Below, piece by piece: positions 59,043-59,769 of a DNA stretch of 59,769 nt. Each line of letters begins with the position of its first letter. The stretch's first letter is position 1. The position numbers were made by a program, and so were the translations under genes. The notes under the pieces were generated by a model. It saw only the letters and a list, made by a program, of their open reading frames with translations, did no database searches and had not been told where the DNA came from. Source of the stretch: Megasphaera sp. AM44-1BH (GTDB taxonomy: Bacteria > Bacillota > Negativicutes > Veillonellales > Megasphaeraceae); contig NZ_QSFA01000016.1 in assembly GCF_003467125.1 (NCBI RefSeq), positions 240 through 60,008 of the forward strand, read 5' to 3'.

Positions 59043-59769
59043 TCAGGAAAGCCAGCCGAATTTCTGGCAGGCGTGGAGGATGCCTCCTTTGTCGTTGTCA
59101 TCGGTTATATAGTCGGCCCGTTCTTTGAGCTGGGGCCGGGCATTTCCCATAGCAATGCGGAAAAAGGGCGGGATGAACATAGAAATATCGTTCAATCCGT
59201 CACCGAACACGACGACATCTTCCAGGGGCGCCCCGACGTGTTCCATGAACCGGCGGATACCGGCACCTTTATCGGTCGGTTCCACCAGATAGGTGTTGGT
59301 GATGTAAGGAAGGCGGGAAAGACCGTACGTATCCAGTGGCAGGTCATCCGCTTCCGGACGGACATGGACGATTTTATAGATAGTCGTCAGGGCGTCGATA
59401 TCCACCGGGGTGACGACCGTCTGGAACAACTGGGACTGGCCGAGATGACGGAATAGTTCATATGGTGTATAGCGTACCATCGTGTTGCTGGTGAATACGG
59501 CCCATGGCAGGTGACGCCGTTCCAGTTCGTGAAGGAGGGCCCGGCAATTGGCTGTGGGAAGGCTGTTCATTTCTATGAGATCATTGTTCATCGTGAGACT
59601 GTTGCCGCCGTCACTGACGAGAGAGGTAATCCCATAGCGGTTTGCTGTGCGGAAGCCATCACACTGCAACCGTCCCGTAGCAATGGCGACACTGTGACCG
59701 AGCTGGCGCAGGCGGTTCAGGCAGTATACCGTATCTGCCGGGATGATTTGGGAAATATCGAGTCCCAGC
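59043..59769 (-). CDS. Cof-type HAD superfamily phosphatase (partial, 5' end outside window)
   Basis: The reading frame stays open to the right edge, so the N-terminal DxDGT nucleophile motif lies beyond the window. About 241 C-terminal residues are visible. They include HSVAIATGR, a typical Cof motif II region, then YGITSLVSDGGNS. The cap-domain residues follow, then VEPTDKGAGIRRFMEHVG (motif III Lys) and VVVFGDGLNDISMF (motif IV acidic residues), with ADYITDDNDKGGI near the end. Cof proteins dephosphorylate sugar phosphates, FMN or pyridoxal phosphate; the substrate here is unknown. It converges on lpxL. Confidence 0.92.
   Translation of the reverse strand, partial: LGLDISQIIPADTVYCLNRLRQLGHSVAIATGRLQCDGFRTANRYGITSLVSDGGNSLTMNNDLIEMNSLPTANCRALLHELERRHLPWAVFTSNTMVRYTPYELFRHLGQSQLFQTVVTPVDIDALTTIYKIVHVRPEADDLPLDTYGLSRLPYITNTYLVEPTDKGAGIRRFMEHVGAPLEDVVVFGDGLNDISMFIPPFFRIAMGNARPQLKERADYITDDNDKGGILHACQKFGWLS

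Noticed and set aside
59001..59456. Plus-strand frame opposite the Cof-type phosphatase
   Set aside because: Antisense shadow; it starts within the bidirectional terminator and shows no recognisable motif.

Overview
The window reads as part of a chromosome of a diderm (outer-membrane-bearing) Firmicute of the class Negativicutes, most likely Megasphaera or a close relative in the Veillonellaceae. The basis is the mix of Firmicutes-style features (T-box leader, PyrR, strong AGGAGG ribosome binding sites, intrinsic terminators) with LPS and outer-membrane genes (lpxD, lpxL, bamA, three ompH/skp, tamB, mlaEFD, tolC, two type V autotransporters). The genus is an inference; no rRNA lies in the window.

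Layout. 1-1700: enolase with its own promoter and terminator. 1693-4816: minus-strand operon of a DeoR-type regulator, a DUF1537 acid-sugar kinase and a PdxA2-like dehydrogenase, probably D-threonate or D-erythronate catabolism. 5169-21007: surface proteins: a giant trimeric autotransporter adhesin split by a one-base frameshift, a classical autotransporter, and a secreted WG-repeat protein. 21059-23240: OmpR-type response regulator and histidine kinase. 23391-23537: a candidate small RNA with C-rich hairpin loops, followed by a 2[4Fe-4S] ferredoxin gene. 24036-27011: lspA, rluD-like, pyrR and an exported alpha/beta hydrolase behind a MerR-like promoter. 27094-29482: B12-dependent ribonucleotide reductase with NrdR-like operators. 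29543-29746: a highly self-complementary element of about 200 nt of unknown class. 29775-34917: serine operon serC-serA-phosphatase-serS under a T-box leader with two antiterminator/terminator modules. 35046-40956: a GlpX homologue lacking key catalytic residues, murA, an MreB-family gene, a secreted biotinyl-like domain and an S55 (SpoIVB-type) peptidase. 41098-58915: a nearly continuous outer-membrane biogenesis block: mlaE-mlaF-mlaD (MlaD carries a C-terminal barrel), tolC, tamB, a sigma factor with a small membrane protein, bamA, an unknown exported protein, three ompH-like chaperones, lpxD and lpxL. 59043-end: a Cof-type HAD phosphatase that runs off the window.

How the parts work together: the right half builds the outer membrane. 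LpxD/LpxL make lipid A, OmpH/BamA deliver and insert barrels, and MlaEFD/TamB/TolC move phospholipids or export substrates. The left half encodes large adhesins that depend on that machinery. The items I consider most worth follow-up are the C-rich-loop small RNA, the 200-nt structured element, the double-module T-box, the degenerate GlpX, and the sigma factor/membrane protein pair inside the outer-membrane cluster.
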